Of a stretch of 64,000 bases of DNA, positions 52,156 to 61,174 are shown one piece after another. Within the stretch, counting starts at the first letter, position 1; every line of letters begins with the position of its first letter. The notes under the pieces were generated by a model, which was not told the DNA's origin, did not search any database, and was given only the letters and a program-made list of their open reading frames with translations. Position numbers and translations under genes: made by a program. The DNA comes from Bacillus sp. MM2020_1 (lineage in GTDB: Bacteria; Bacillota; Bacilli; Bacillales; Cytobacillaceae), in NCBI GenBank assembly GCA_011250595.1, contig JAANMP010000010.1, positions 1 through 64,000 on the forward strand, in the 5' to 3' direction.

Positions 52156-52923
52156 TTATTTTTTTATCGGAAATTTATCTAGGCTTTTGAACTTGTAGCC
52201 TTTCTTCTTTAAATCCTGAATAACCTTTTCAAGGGCATCGGCGTTATCCTTTGAGACAGTGTGTAAAAGGAGGATACAGCCGGGATGGACCTGCCTCATG
52301 ATATTGTCATAAGAATATTGCCAGCCTTTTTGCGCGTTCACATTCCAATCGACGAAAGCGAGTGACCAGAAGACATGCGTGAAACCCTGTTCTTTAGCTA
52401 TCTGCATTGTTCTTTCACTAAAAACACCTCGTGGCGGACGAAGGTATTTCATTTCCTTTTGACCCGTTAATTCTTTCGTTTTGACACGGACCTTTTCCAG
52501 TTCTTCCCGAATCCTTTCGTCACTTACGGTTGTCAGGTCGGGATGATGCCACGAATGGTTGCCGACAATATGTCCCTCTTTTACCATCCTTTTCACTATA
52601 TCGCCTGCGGAAAGCAAGTAATGTCCCGTAACAAAAAATGTGGCAGGTACCTTTTCCTTTTTTAAGATATCAAGAATCTGAGGGGTATAGCCTTGTTCAT
52701 AACCGTTATCGAAGGTAAGGTAAAGAATCTTTTTATTTGGGTCACTTTTATAAAAAGCACCATATTTTTCGATTACCTGATCAAGCTCGTCCCCTGCTTC
52801 AGCAGGCTGTTCGTTTACCCCCTTTTTAAAGCCCCAATGAATCGGCTGATTGGATACAGCCGCATATGTACTCTGAGGTATTAATAAAAAAAGCATACTG
52901 AGGATGCACAATAATCTTCTCAT
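52156..52923 (-). CDS. pdaA: PdaA-type delta-lactam de-N-acetylase (spore cortex)
   Basis: 255 residues. A signal peptide (about 1-22) is followed by a NodB polysaccharide deacetylase domain: LYLTFDNGYEQGYTP (TFDNG as in PdaA), HIVGNHSWHHPDL (metal His pair), LRPPRGVFSERT and HPGCILLLHT. PdaA removes acetyl groups from muramic acid so that muramic delta-lactam can form in spore cortex, which is needed for germination. TAGGGGGAA precedes ATG 52923. Supports a spore-forming host. Confidence 0.93.
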   Translation of the reverse strand: MRRLLCILSMLFLLIPQSTYAAVSNQPIHWGFKKGVNEQPAEAGDELDQVIEKYGAFYKSDPNKKILYLTFDNGYEQGYTPQILDILKKEKVPATFFVTGHYLLSAGDIVKRMVKEGHIVGNHSWHHPDLTTVSDERIREELEKVRVKTKELTGQKEMKYLRPPRGVFSERTMQIAKEQGFTHVFWSLAFVDWNVNAQKGWQYSYDNIMRQVHPGCILLLHTVSKDNADALEKVIQDLKKKGYKFKSLDKFPIKK

Positions 52924-52948
52924 CCATGTTCCCCCTATTTTGTTTTTA

Positions 52949-53950
52949 TTATTGTTTGTTATTAGGTGAAAAAAGATGATTGGTTAAAATAGGAAATGTT
53001 GGTTGGTAGTAGATTCGGCCTCTTTTTGTACCAGTATGGGGAAAATTTAGTTTTGGAAGAAATGATGTAGTTGATCTTGAAGATGGCAAGTGAAGAAAGG
53101 ACCGTATTTCTGGGTTACTAAATGAAGGTTTTATCAGCAAGAAGTAATCGCTTATCCCATTTATGAAAGCTTCCTTTGAAAATAAAAGACATTCTGGGCA
53201 TATCCATTTAGATCTACTATAATCCATAGGTATGTACAAGCATCTTGGACATTGGACTCCGCTGATGAGATCCTCTGCTGGAATTTGAAAATAATTTAGA
53301 ATATCAATTTTTTGAGGACTGTGTTCTGTTTTTAAAAGATGAATTACTTGATTAATTGTCTTTTGGGTAAACTTTTTATCAGTATACCTCTCCTCTAATT
53401 CATCGATTTTCTTTAATAAATTATAGGCTCTAATGACTTTTTGTGAGGCCTCCTGATAACCTGGTTGGATTATGATTTCAGTAGAGGGTTTGCAAACTGT
53501 AACAAGACTTTCTATTGGAATAAGAGGTACTTTATATTTTTCAAATAAATGTCTTAATAAAATCTTATGTCGATTTACTTGGGCAACTGGATTTTCATAA
53601 ACATCTCTATTGCCTGCATTTTCATGAATCAATTGATTTTCTTCGAATCGCAGCGTTCCTGAATGATTTTTAGCATCGAGGATTAAGATTAATTTTGGTG
53701 AAATTAGAAGCGTGTCAATTTGGAAGAAAGTATTACCTATGGGGAGGCGGAGACCGTAAAAAATATGATATTTGTGATCTGGAATTTGATCCAGATAATA
53801 TTTCATTGTTTTTTCACCATTGTATCCGGATTTCAAAATTCTAATTTTGGTCTTTACATCCTGCATCTTTCTGTGATTTACTGCAATCCGTCTTTCTAAA
53901 GCCTCCGCTTGGAGTAAGAGGGTGGGTGGGGCGAGTTCCATTTCTATCAA
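52949..53950 (-). CDS. NERD-domain protein
   Basis: 333 residues. A NERD (nuclease-related) domain spans about 40-150: NGEKTMKYYL, then FQIDTLLISPKLILILDAKN (the D-x-K type acidic site) and HSGTLRF. A C-terminal part carries a zinc-ribbon-like CPRC...CPEC pair (about 235-265). NERD proteins may act on DNA but are not characterised in Bacillus. AAAGGAGG is eight bases before TTG 53950. It lies 25 bases before PdaA on the same strand, so they may share a transcript. Confidence 0.82.
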   Translation of the reverse strand: MIEMELAPPTLLLQAEALERRIAVNHRKMQDVKTKIRILKSGYNGEKTMKYYLDQIPDHKYHIFYGLRLPIGNTFFQIDTLLISPKLILILDAKNHSGTLRFEENQLIHENAGNRDVYENPVAQVNRHKILLRHLFEKYKVPLIPIESLVTVCKPSTEIIIQPGYQEASQKVIRAYNLLKKIDELEERYTDKKFTQKTINQVIHLLKTEHSPQKIDILNYFQIPAEDLISGVQCPRCLYIPMDYSRSKWICPECLLFSKEAFINGISDYFLLIKPSFSNPEIRSFLHLPSSRSTTSFLPKLNFPHTGTKRGRIYYQPTFPILTNHLFSPNNKQ

Positions 53951-54106
53951 GATATATTCCTCCTTTGTATTTATTAGTATATTTTCAATAGAAATGATCG
54001 ATGCACCTTCTTAATTTTAGTAGTTGTTATGACATTTTAGTGTCTAATTTTTATCCTGAGGAAATTCCCCTGTAAATTTAGAAATTAATTCGGAAAAGAT
54101 TTTTCC

Positions 54107-54454
54107 TTATAACATATTTTTGGGCACTTACTACATGTCTTTTGGCACTTATGACATATTTTTAGACTCTTATTACGTATTTTTTAAAACTTACGACATT
54201 TACTGGAAATCAATTGGTAATACTCTCAATATCCAGTTACTTATTACTTATTTTTCGGCACTTACTACATATTTTTCCTCACTTATTACATATTTTCGGT
54301 CTCTTATTACACATTTTTCGAAACTTACGACATTTACTGGAAACCAATTGGTAATCGTCTCGATATCCTGATACTTATTACATATTTTTCGGCACTTACT
54401 ACATATTTTTAGACTCTTATTACACATTTTTCAAAACTTACGAAATTCACTGGA
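54107..54454. repeat. Higher-order block of 21-bp repeats
   Basis: About ten 21-bp units of the form CTTAYTACATATTTTTCGGCA alternate with three copies of a ~50-bp unit that starts CTTACGACATTTACTGG (54190, 54324, 54437). The distances between these copies are 134 and 113 bases, differing by exactly one 21-bp unit. Two copies share ACCAATTGGTAAT-like centres. It lies between two minus-strand genes. Each unit is three codons-times-seven long, which makes a spurious 83-codon frame. Confidence 0.85.
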
Positions 54455-54497
54455 TATTATACCAAGAACATTTCTACAATTCCCACCACACCTAATC

Positions 54498-54530
54498 AAA
54501 AAAAAGATAGACGCCATACCGCAGCGTCTA
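54498..54530 (-). terminator. Terminator of the fumarase gene
   Basis: Arms TAGACGC (54508-54514) and GCGTCTA (54524-54530) with eight T on the minus strand. Confidence 0.85.
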
Positions 54531-54547
54531 CCCTCTCCACCAATATC

Positions 54548-56089
54548 CTATTTAAAAACCGGTTCCTTAAACTGAGCTAATTTCTCCAACGAAGATTTAT
54601 CGACGTCAGCGTGTAAGCTGTTTCCGTGCGAGTCCATCGTAACTACGGCTGTGAAGCCCTCTACACGTAGATGCCACATGGCTTCTGGGATTCCGAATTG
54701 CATTAAATCCACACCTTCAACTGCTTTGATGCAATCTGCGTAGTACTGGGCCGCACCTCCAATCGCATTTAAGTATACGCCGCCATGCTCTTCTAAAGCA
54801 GCCAAGGTCTTCGGACCCATTCCACCTTTACCGATAACAGCGCGGATGCCGAACTTCTTCATGATATCGCCCTGGTATGGCTCCTCACGAATACTAGTTG
54901 TCGGTCCGGCTGCTTTAACATGCCACTCACCGGCCTCATCTTTCAGCATTACCGGACCACAGTGATAAATAACTTGTCCATTCAAATCAACCGGTGCGTC
55001 GTGATCGCTTAAATATTTATGGATCGCGTCACGGCCTGTATACATCATGCCATTAATTTGAACAACATCGCCAACTTTAAGAGAACGAATTTGTTCTTCG
55101 GAAATTGGCGCTTGAAGCGTGATAACATCTTCAGAAGTCGCAGCTGTTTCCTTCGCTGCCTCTCCCTCCGCAAAATCAATGAATTCCCCGTCTTGGTACA
55201 TCCACTCATTAATTTCACCGGAAACAGGATCCACACTCACGCCTAAACGGCGGAATGCCCAGCAATTGTAGGCAACAGACACATAGAAGCTTGCAGGGAT
55301 ACGATTCATTACACCGACTTTACACCCTAAAAGTGTTGCCTCGCCGCCAAAGCCCATGGTACCAATTCCTAATTTATTCGCATTTTCCATCACATACTCT
55401 TCTAATTTGCGAAGATCTTCATTTGGGTTCACATCTTCTACCGAACGGAATAGCTGTTCTTTGGCTAAATCGTATCCGGAGGAGCGATCGCCGCCAATTC
55501 CGACACCGATAAACCCAGCACTGCAGCCTTGTCCTTGAGCTTGATAAACAGAATGCATAACACACTTGCGAATTCCATCAAGGTCACGACCAGCACGGCC
55601 TAGTCCGTCAATCTCACACGGCAGGCTGTATTGAATATTTTTATTTTCACAACCGCCGCCTTTTAAAATCAGACGAACGTCGATATAGTCTTTTTCCCAT
55701 TGGTTAAATTTGATGACCGGCACTCCTGCACCCAGATTGTCACCACTGTTTTCTCCAGTTAGCGAATTAACCGAGTTTGGGCGCAATTTTCCTTCTTTCG
55801 TCGCCAACACAATGGCATTACGAATCGCTTCTTTGATTTCTAACTGATTCACACCAACTGGCGTTTTAATTTTAAAAGTTGGCAGCCCAGTGTCCTGGCA
55901 GATTGGTGACACTTGATCGTCCGCCATTTTAATATTGTTTGTAATCGTCGCAAGACTCATCGCTGCACTTGTTCCAGCATTTTCTATTTCCTTCGCCCTT
56001 TTAACAGCCCGGCGTACATCCTTAGGAAGTTTTGTAGAAGTTTCAACGACTAACTTATACATGCTTTCTTGAAATTTAGAAATATTCAA
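54548..56089 (-). CDS. Class I (iron-sulfur) fumarate hydratase
   Basis: 513 residues containing both alpha and beta halves of class I fumarases, which interconvert fumarate and malate in the TCA cycle. Cluster ligand cysteines are seen in SPICQDTGLP, KGGGCENKN and QGCSAGFIG. The beta half has AAGPTTSIREEPYQGD and IGKGGMGP. It starts with TTG 56089 after GAGGGG. It is oxygen-sensitive in known cases, unlike class II FumC. Single-gene unit with strong terminator. Confidence 0.93.
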   Translation of the reverse strand: MNISKFQESMYKLVVETSTKLPKDVRRAVKRAKEIENAGTSAAMSLATITNNIKMADDQVSPICQDTGLPTFKIKTPVGVNQLEIKEAIRNAIVLATKEGKLRPNSVNSLTGENSGDNLGAGVPVIKFNQWEKDYIDVRLILKGGGCENKNIQYSLPCEIDGLGRAGRDLDGIRKCVMHSVYQAQGQGCSAGFIGVGIGGDRSSGYDLAKEQLFRSVEDVNPNEDLRKLEEYVMENANKLGIGTMGFGGEATLLGCKVGVMNRIPASFYVSVAYNCWAFRRLGVSVDPVSGEINEWMYQDGEFIDFAEGEAAKETAATSEDVITLQAPISEEQIRSLKVGDVVQINGMMYTGRDAIHKYLSDHDAPVDLNGQVIYHCGPVMLKDEAGEWHVKAAGPTTSIREEPYQGDIMKKFGIRAVIGKGGMGPKTLAALEEHGGVYLNAIGGAAQYYADCIKAVEGVDLMQFGIPEAMWHLRVEGFTAVVTMDSHGNSLHADVDKSSLEKLAQFKEPVFK

Positions 56090-56233
56090 TTCGAGTACCC
56101 CTCTCCCAATGTTCCCCAGTAATCTTTTTCAATTTTACAACTTTTTGCACGTTTATATTATACTCCTATAACCACATTAATTAAAGGATTAGCTTGCAAT
56201 CGTTTACTTGTCTGCTGAAGGAAAAAAATACAA

Positions 56234-56263
56234 TAAAAAAGAGTCTGTTGATTAAACAGACTC
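56234..56263 (-). terminator. Terminator of the SE1561-type gene
   Basis: Arms GAGTCTGTT (56241-56249) and AACAGACTC (56255-56263), minus-strand T run after. It overlaps the gene's stop codon. Confidence 0.82.
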
Positions 56264-56449
56264 ACTCACTTCACGGTTATTAAATTCTCTGCATTTAGAT
56301 TCCATATCATCTAACATTGAAATTAAGCGGTCAATATCATCGAGGTCCGTATCCTCCGGATCAATGGCATCGAGCACATCAATGAACATATTTAAGCGTT
56401 GTTTTAAAAAATTGACTTGTGTATTTTTATCTTCAATTGGACTACCCAA
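56252..56449 (-). CDS. SE1561-family small acidic protein
   Basis: 65 residues, acidic and helical: VNFLKQRLNMFIDVLDAIDP followed by DLDDIDRLISMLDDMESKC. This matches the conserved Firmicutes family called SE1561, of unknown function. AAAAGGAG is nine bases before TTG 56449. The terminator overlaps its end. Confidence 0.82.
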   Translation of the reverse strand: MGSPIEDKNTQVNFLKQRLNMFIDVLDAIDPEDTDLDDIDRLISMLDDMESKCREFNNREVSESV

Positions 56450-56545
56450 GCGGTTTCACTCCTTTTCGTTAACGTTCTCATCCTACCGAAAAATTGATAC
56501 TTTGACAATCAATTAATCGTATTTTGCCCTATTTTTTAAAAATAA

Positions 56546-56614
56546 GCTATCTTAAACTTGCCTGTTGATTTCCGCTCCACAGGGTGTCATATCAACAATA
56601 AGGTTTAAGATAGC
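56546..56614. repeat. Hairpin remnant of a dispersed Bacillus repeat
   Basis: GCTATCTTAAAC (56546-56557) and GTTTAAGATAGC (56603-56614) pair perfectly, with inner GTTGAT/ATCAAC. The core CTGTTGATTTCCGCTCCA resembles the start of a GC-rich ~150-bp element scattered in many Bacillaceae genomes, here with its middle missing. The resemblance is from memory. Confidence 0.55.
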
Positions 56615-56620
56615 CTATAA

Positions 56621-56647
56621 ATAAAAAGACTCCCGCAATCAGGAGTC
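56621..56647 (-). terminator. Terminator of the YfkD gene
   Basis: GACTCC (56628-56633) and GGAGTC (56642-56647), minus-strand TTTTTAT tail. Confidence 0.85.
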
Positions 56648-56661
56648 CATTTAAATCATTA

Positions 56662-57471
56662 TCACCGTGGCCGCTCAGATGCCGCAAAGCCAAAGGAAAC
56701 ATAATCCTGCACTGGGATCCAAGCTCCAATCCCTTGCGAGGTGACATTTTTAATCACGATAAATTTTTTGCTTCCTTTTAGCATTAGGTATACTTCTCCG
56801 TAGGTTACTTTACCTTTTTCATTCACACCCGGAGCATAGGCATATAAATAGCCCAAGCGGTTCGGCGGGATGTTATAAATATGGTCATTCTTCGTGCCTG
56901 CACCAATAATCGTATCGAATGAAAGGGGAAGATGCGTTTTTTCCATTGCCTTTAATAGCATCATTTTTTTCACATCTTCGGCATTGGCGATTTTAGCAGT
57001 CAGCCCGCCTCTGATAATCTTTTGCGACTCCTGCACATATTTAATCTGATAGGGTACTTTCCCGCCGCGATTATCAAAGTAATTGGTGTTAATCTTTTGG
57101 AACTCCCAATTTGGGGAGGTCTCAGTGGATTCATAATTCAATGGCCACTGCCCCAAGTAGACGATGGCACGATAACCAATCGCAAATGGTGTGCTATTAA
57201 TACTTGATTCATTCAGCATCCGGATTAAATCCGGGTTTTCAATTTTGACCTTTGAAGAATTAATCAACTTCTTCGTTAAATCACTGGGTTGTAATAATGG
57301 CAGGTCCTGGGTCGAATTCGGATAAGTATTTTCCTTAGTAATATTTCGAACCGAAGGCGGGACTTGATATTTCACCGAGACTTTTTTCACCGGGACCTTG
57401 TGGGCGTAGGCAGACGGAATAAAAGTTAACATTAATAGCATTGTTATTAGAACCGAGATATTTCTCTTCAC
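56662..57471 (-). CDS. yfkD: YfkD-family exported protein
   Basis: About 269 residues with a signal peptide (ISVLITMLLMLTFIPSAYA). The mature part (PPSVRNITKEN, GYRAIVYLGQWPLNYES, ...GGLTAKIANAEDV) matches YfkD of Bacillus, a secreted or wall-associated protein of unknown function, partly sporulation-linked in some reports I recall. AAAGGAG is eight bases before GTG 57471, preferred over the codon at 57489. Gene order with the YfkE-like antiporter is conserved. Confidence 0.85.
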   Translation of the reverse strand: MKRNISVLITMLLMLTFIPSAYAHKVPVKKVSVKYQVPPSVRNITKENTYPNSTQDLPLLQPSDLTKKLINSSKVKIENPDLIRMLNESSINSTPFAIGYRAIVYLGQWPLNYESTETSPNWEFQKINTNYFDNRGGKVPYQIKYVQESQKIIRGGLTAKIANAEDVKKMMLLKAMEKTHLPLSFDTIIGAGTKNDHIYNIPPNRLGYLYAYAPGVNEKGKVTYGEVYLMLKGSKKFIVIKNVTSQGIGAWIPVQDYVSFGFAASERPR

Positions 57472-57559
57472 GAGCGAAACTCCTTTCACTAAATAGCATT
57501 AATCAGTCTGCTACTAGTTTTTTCGGAGTTGATATATTTTATCCATCCTAGAAATAATT

Positions 57560-58176
57560 TCAATATTTCGCTTGAAGACGCACCATTAATTTTTCAAAAA
57601 ATGGAAAAAACAATTGAATGGCAGGTCCAACCGTAAACGTGATAACTATGGTTCCGTATGAAATAGGACCGTTTAGGAAAAATGCCGGAATTAAGGCGGT
57701 AATTTCCCCAATTGTTTTCGCGACCATTAAATTCACATGAAACCGTTCCTTTATCGCTAACATAAAATTATCAATTGGACTTTGTGGGAACTTGGCCTGA
57801 ATATAAATAGATGCACCAAATCCAATGATCAAGATCCCAATCAATAACATCCCAATTTTCCCTATCAATTGGTTGACTTCAAATAATTCAAAAACAGTAC
57901 CCAACCAAAAATCAACCAGCGAACCGATGATTATAATGGTAAGAAGCGAAAGTAAATCCGGTCTTTTTTTCAATAATAAAGACACAACGATGACTAAAAC
58001 CGCCCCGTCAATCATCACCCATTTCCTACGGATAACCCAACCTTTTCAGTTAGGCTGACATTTAAGGCATCCCAAGCTCCTACACCGATTTCTGCTACTT
58101 TAATTGTCATACAAACACCGAAAGTCATAATTGCTAAACCGATAATGAAAAATAGAGCTCTAATAAGTAATTTCAT
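57560..58176 (-). pseudogene. YczE/YitT-like membrane protein, frameshifted
   Basis: Two overlapping open frames (58176 to 58015 and 58018 to 57560) together encode one YczE-type membrane protein of about 205 residues. The first ends EKVGLSVGNG then stop; the second starts with VMIDGAVLVIVV. One more base in the AAA at about 58026 would give SVGKWVMIDG, the family's continuous sequence. So a single-base deletion breaks the gene, or it is a sequencing error. AAAGGAG precedes ATG 58176. Confidence 0.75.
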
Positions 58177-58514
58177 GTGTCGCTCCTTTATTTTTTGAAA
58201 AAGTAACATAAATGTAATAATCAGAACATTTACAAAATTTTAATTTTAATTTATAATAAACTTAATCTATCAAGTAAGGAGGGCCGTACTCAATTCGCTT
58301 ACCATTAACCTATTTATTCATAAGGAGGTTGGGATTCCCGTCTTATATGAGATTCAACACTCGTGTTCATGTATCTAAATTAACATGAAGGATGGTGATT
58401 GATGGCCTAGAGAAAAGCGATTGATACTTAACCCTACAAAAAGCTATTTTACATTATATCACACGTAAGGTGATTTACTCTGTACATGAAGGAATTTAAA
58501 ATGTTATATATTTC
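58177..58514. other. Gene-free gap with small hairpins
   Basis: 338 bases. On the plus strand AACACTCGTGTT and TTCATGT...ACATGAA (about 58350-58395) make small stems, and two AAGGAGG-like tracts (58276, 58322) are not followed by an open frame longer than about a dozen codons. I recognise no riboswitch class and no promoter with confidence. Confidence 0.4.
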
Positions 58515-58556
58515 AAAAGAGACTCCAAGCCACCATTAGGCTTAGAGTCTCTTTTT
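58515..58556 (-). terminator. Terminator of the Ca2+/H+ antiporter gene
   Basis: AAAAGAGACTCCAAGCC (58515-58531) and its near-perfect inverse (58539-58556) with A/T tracts at both ends. Confidence 0.88.
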
Positions 58557-58570
58557 AATGTGAATTAGAA

Positions 58571-59626
58571 TTAGAGTAAGTAAAAGCCGATTCCCATAAT
58601 CAAATAGGCAGCCATTAAAGTTAACCCTTCAAACCAATTGGATTCGCCATCGTTGGAGATGACTATCATTAGGAGTACTGATGAAACCATTGCAATTAAT
58701 TCCTGCCAGCTAAAAAGAAGCGGCATCGTGGTTTCAAAGAATAGAGAAATAAGGACAAGTACGGGTAAAACAAACATGGCCACTTGCAAGGTAGAACCAA
58801 TAGCGATTTCAACCGCAATATCCATCTTGTTTTTAAAGGCCATGACAACCGCTGAGGCATGTTCTGCTGCATTACCAACAATCGCCACGATAATTACCCC
58901 AATAAACAATTCAGACCAACCGAGCGTCTCTCCAACATACTCAAAGGTATGGACAAGGTGTTCAGAAATGTACGCAACTGCTATTGTGGCCACAAAAAGG
59001 ACAGCAATCGCCTTCCCTTTACTCCATTCCGGTTCTTCTTCCTCATGTACCGGTTTTTCATTACCGTGCTGATACACACCTCGATGGGTTACCAGTTTAA
59101 AGAATAAAGCAGCCAGATAAAGGATAATCAGAATGATTGAAATTCCGATACTTAAAGAAAGAGTTTTCGTTTCATTCATATTCATCGAAAAAACTTCAGG
59201 AATGACAAAAGCAATAATAACAGCAAACATAAGCAGTCCCGAATTGTGTCGCGCATCGTATACATTAAAGGATTGTCGCTTAAATTTTATTCCCCCAATA
59301 AAAAAAGATAGCCCTGCTACAAGTAGTAAGTTTCCGAGCACGGAACCCGTTAATGAGGCTAGCACAATGCCAATAAGTCCGGCCTTTAATGAAAAGATAG
59401 AAATAATAAGCTCTACCGCATTACCAAAGGTGGCATTTAATAGTCCGCCAATTCGTGGCCCAGCCACGATGGCAAGACTCTCTGTTGCCCTCCCCATAAA
59501 ACTGGCTAATGCTACGATCGTTAAACAATAAATGATAAATAAAATGATATTAGACCAATGCATAAGTGATCCAATCACTGAAAGTGGCACCCCAATAAGT
59601 GTCATAAGCATAAAAATCCTGTTCAC
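58571..59626 (-). CDS. yfkE: Ca2+/H+ antiporter (YfkE/ChaA-type CaCA family)
   Basis: 351 residues, the length of the B. subtilis protein YfkE, with eleven hydrophobic segments. The two CaCA alpha repeats are seen: GLLNATFGNAVELIISIFSL and VAIVGNAAEHASAVVMAFKN, each with the ion-coordinating Glu. An acidic loop (HEEEEPEWS) separates the halves. It expels calcium in exchange for protons. GGAGGGAA lies just before GTG 59626, preferred to the codon at 59665. Conserved next to yfkD and yfkF. Confidence 0.92.
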   Translation of the reverse strand: MNRIFMLMTLIGVPLSVIGSLMHWSNIILFIIYCLTIVALASFMGRATESLAIVAGPRIGGLLNATFGNAVELIISIFSLKAGLIGIVLASLTGSVLGNLLLVAGLSFFIGGIKFKRQSFNVYDARHNSGLLMFAVIIAFVIPEVFSMNMNETKTLSLSIGISIILIILYLAALFFKLVTHRGVYQHGNEKPVHEEEEPEWSKGKAIAVLFVATIAVAYISEHLVHTFEYVGETLGWSELFIGVIIVAIVGNAAEHASAVVMAFKNKMDIAVEIAIGSTLQVAMFVLPVLVLISLFFETTMPLLFSWQELIAMVSSVLLMIVISNDGESNWFEGLTLMAAYLIMGIGFYLL

Positions 59627-59822
59627 TGTATTCCCTCCATAATCTATATGTAATCTGCTTAACATCTCTACATATCATCATTTTTCCTTTTGTTCCTTAA
59701 TTTACCTAAAAGATACACAAATGTCTAGGTAAGATTTTTCGCTTGCAAATGGAAGTTTTTCTCGTTACCATCATTTAGGAACTATTAAAAAATGAATGAC
59801 CTTACAGAATTGAGGAAGTTCT

Positions 59823-61001
59823 ATGAATAAAAATAACCATCGTTTCTGGATATTGGTAAGTATCGTGTCTATTTCCGGTTTTTCGCAAGGAATGCTGTTA
59901 CCGCTTATTGCAGTCATTTTTGAGAAAAGTGGCGTCTCTCCTTCATTAAATGGCTTAAATGCTACAGCACTCTATATCGGAATTTTACTCGTGTCCCCTT
60001 TTATGGAAATGCCGCTCCGAAAATACGGGTATAAACCAGTGATTATTTATGGGGGCGCGCTCGTCATTATCTCACTCGCTTTGTTTCCATTATGGAAGAC
60101 CTTTTGGTTTTGGTTTGCCCTAAGGTTGCTGATCGGCATTGGCGACCATTCCCTACATTTTGCCACACAAACGTGGATCACTTCCTCTTCTCCGGCTGCA
60201 AGAAGGGGACGAAACATTTCTCTATATGGCCTGTTTTTTGGGATTGGTTTTGCCTCAGGTCCTCTAATGACACCATTAGTAAACGTAAATCAATCGCTGC
60301 CCTTTATTGTCTCCTCGATTTTATGTTTTATTGGCTGGGTGTTTGTTTTTACTCTTAAAAATGAACTTCCTGAACAGGAAGCTGGTATCAATTCATTTTT
60401 AGCAACGATCAAACAGTTTAGAAAGGCATTAAAATATGGATGGGTTGCTTTCTTGCCGCCATTTTCATACGGCTTCTTAGAATCCTCCTTAAACGGCAGT
60501 TTTCCTGTCTATGCATTAAGAATGGGGATAGACGTATCCAGTGTTTCCATGGTGTTATCGGCTTTTGCCGTTGGCAGTATTATTACCCAACTGCCATTAG
60601 GAATCATTAGTGATAAGTATGGGCGCAAAAATCTCTTAATGACTATTCTTTTTTTGGGATTTTTCAGCTTTACAGCAGCCAGCTTCCTGGAACACTCCTT
60701 TGTTGGGCTGTTTGTAGCTTTCCTCATTTCTGGGATGATAGTCGGTTCTACCTTCTCGCTCGGTATTAGCTACATGACCGATTTGGTTCCAAAGAACCTT
60801 CTTCCAACAGGAAATTTACTATGTGGAATCTTTTTTAGTCTTGGGTCTTTAAGTGGACCTATCATTGGGGGATTGTTCATTAAATTCTCTGAAAATGTGA
60901 GTTTCTTCTTTATCATTAGCACAATGCTTCTAGCCTTATCTATCATCATCTTTGCTTTTGGAAAAAAGACTTTTTTGGCTTTCGAACAACAAAAATCTTA
61001 A
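59823..61001 (+). CDS. yfkF: MFS transporter (YfkF-like)
   Basis: 392 residues with 12 hydrophobic segments and MFS loop motif LPLGIISDKYGRKNL between helices. Sequence and position (divergent from the YfkE-type gene) match YfkF of Bacillus, a putative drug/efflux-like MFS member. GAGGAAG precedes ATG 59823. A hairpin terminator lies at 61084-61120. Confidence 0.85.
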   Translation: MNKNNHRFWILVSIVSISGFSQGMLLPLIAVIFEKSGVSPSLNGLNATALYIGILLVSPFMEMPLRKYGYKPVIIYGGALVIISLALFPLWKTFWFWFALRLLIGIGDHSLHFATQTWITSSSPAARRGRNISLYGLFFGIGFASGPLMTPLVNVNQSLPFIVSSILCFIGWVFVFTLKNELPEQEAGINSFLATIKQFRKALKYGWVAFLPPFSYGFLESSLNGSFPVYALRMGIDVSSVSMVLSAFAVGSIITQLPLGIISDKYGRKNLLMTILFLGFFSFTAASFLEHSFVGLFVAFLISGMIVGSTFSLGISYMTDLVPKNLLPTGNLLCGIFFSLGSLSGPIIGGLFIKFSENVSFFFIISTMLLALSIIIFAFGKKTFLAFEQQKS

Positions 61002-61083
61002 TCCGTATTGTGGAGCAAATTCATATCCTAAGCATAAAATATGTGGTAAGATAAAGGAAAATAAAGTGAAATTTAAGAATGTT

Positions 61084-61120
61084 GCTGTCATCTCTTTGAT
61101 GACAGCTTTCGTGTTTTTTA
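61084..61120 (+). terminator. Terminator of the YfkF-like gene
   Basis: Perfect arms GCTGTCATC (61084-61092) and GATGACAGC (61098-61106), then TTTCGTGTTTTTT. Confidence 0.82.
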
Positions 61121-61133
61121 AGGGGATTGACTT

Positions 61134-61148
61134 TGATTATTCTTATCA
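61134..61148. promoter_or_regulatory. Fur-family operator before the ZosA-type gene
   Basis: TGATTATTCTTATCA is a 7-1-7 box differing at two of 14 informative positions from the Fur consensus TGATAATnATTATCA and at four from the PerR form. It lies 26 bases before the start codon and just after TTGACT (61127-61132), so binding would block transcription. Confidence 0.55.
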
Positions 61149-61174
61149 ATTAGATAATGGGGAGGGGAGATTCA

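Noticed and set aside
54120-54371. 83-codon open frame with seven-residue repeats
   Set aside because: It is produced by 21-bp DNA repeats that keep frame; there is no ribosome site and the sequence continues as repeats outside the frame.
54107-54454. CRISPR-like array
   Set aside because: Units are contiguous 21-mers without unique spacers of constant length, and no cas gene is present.
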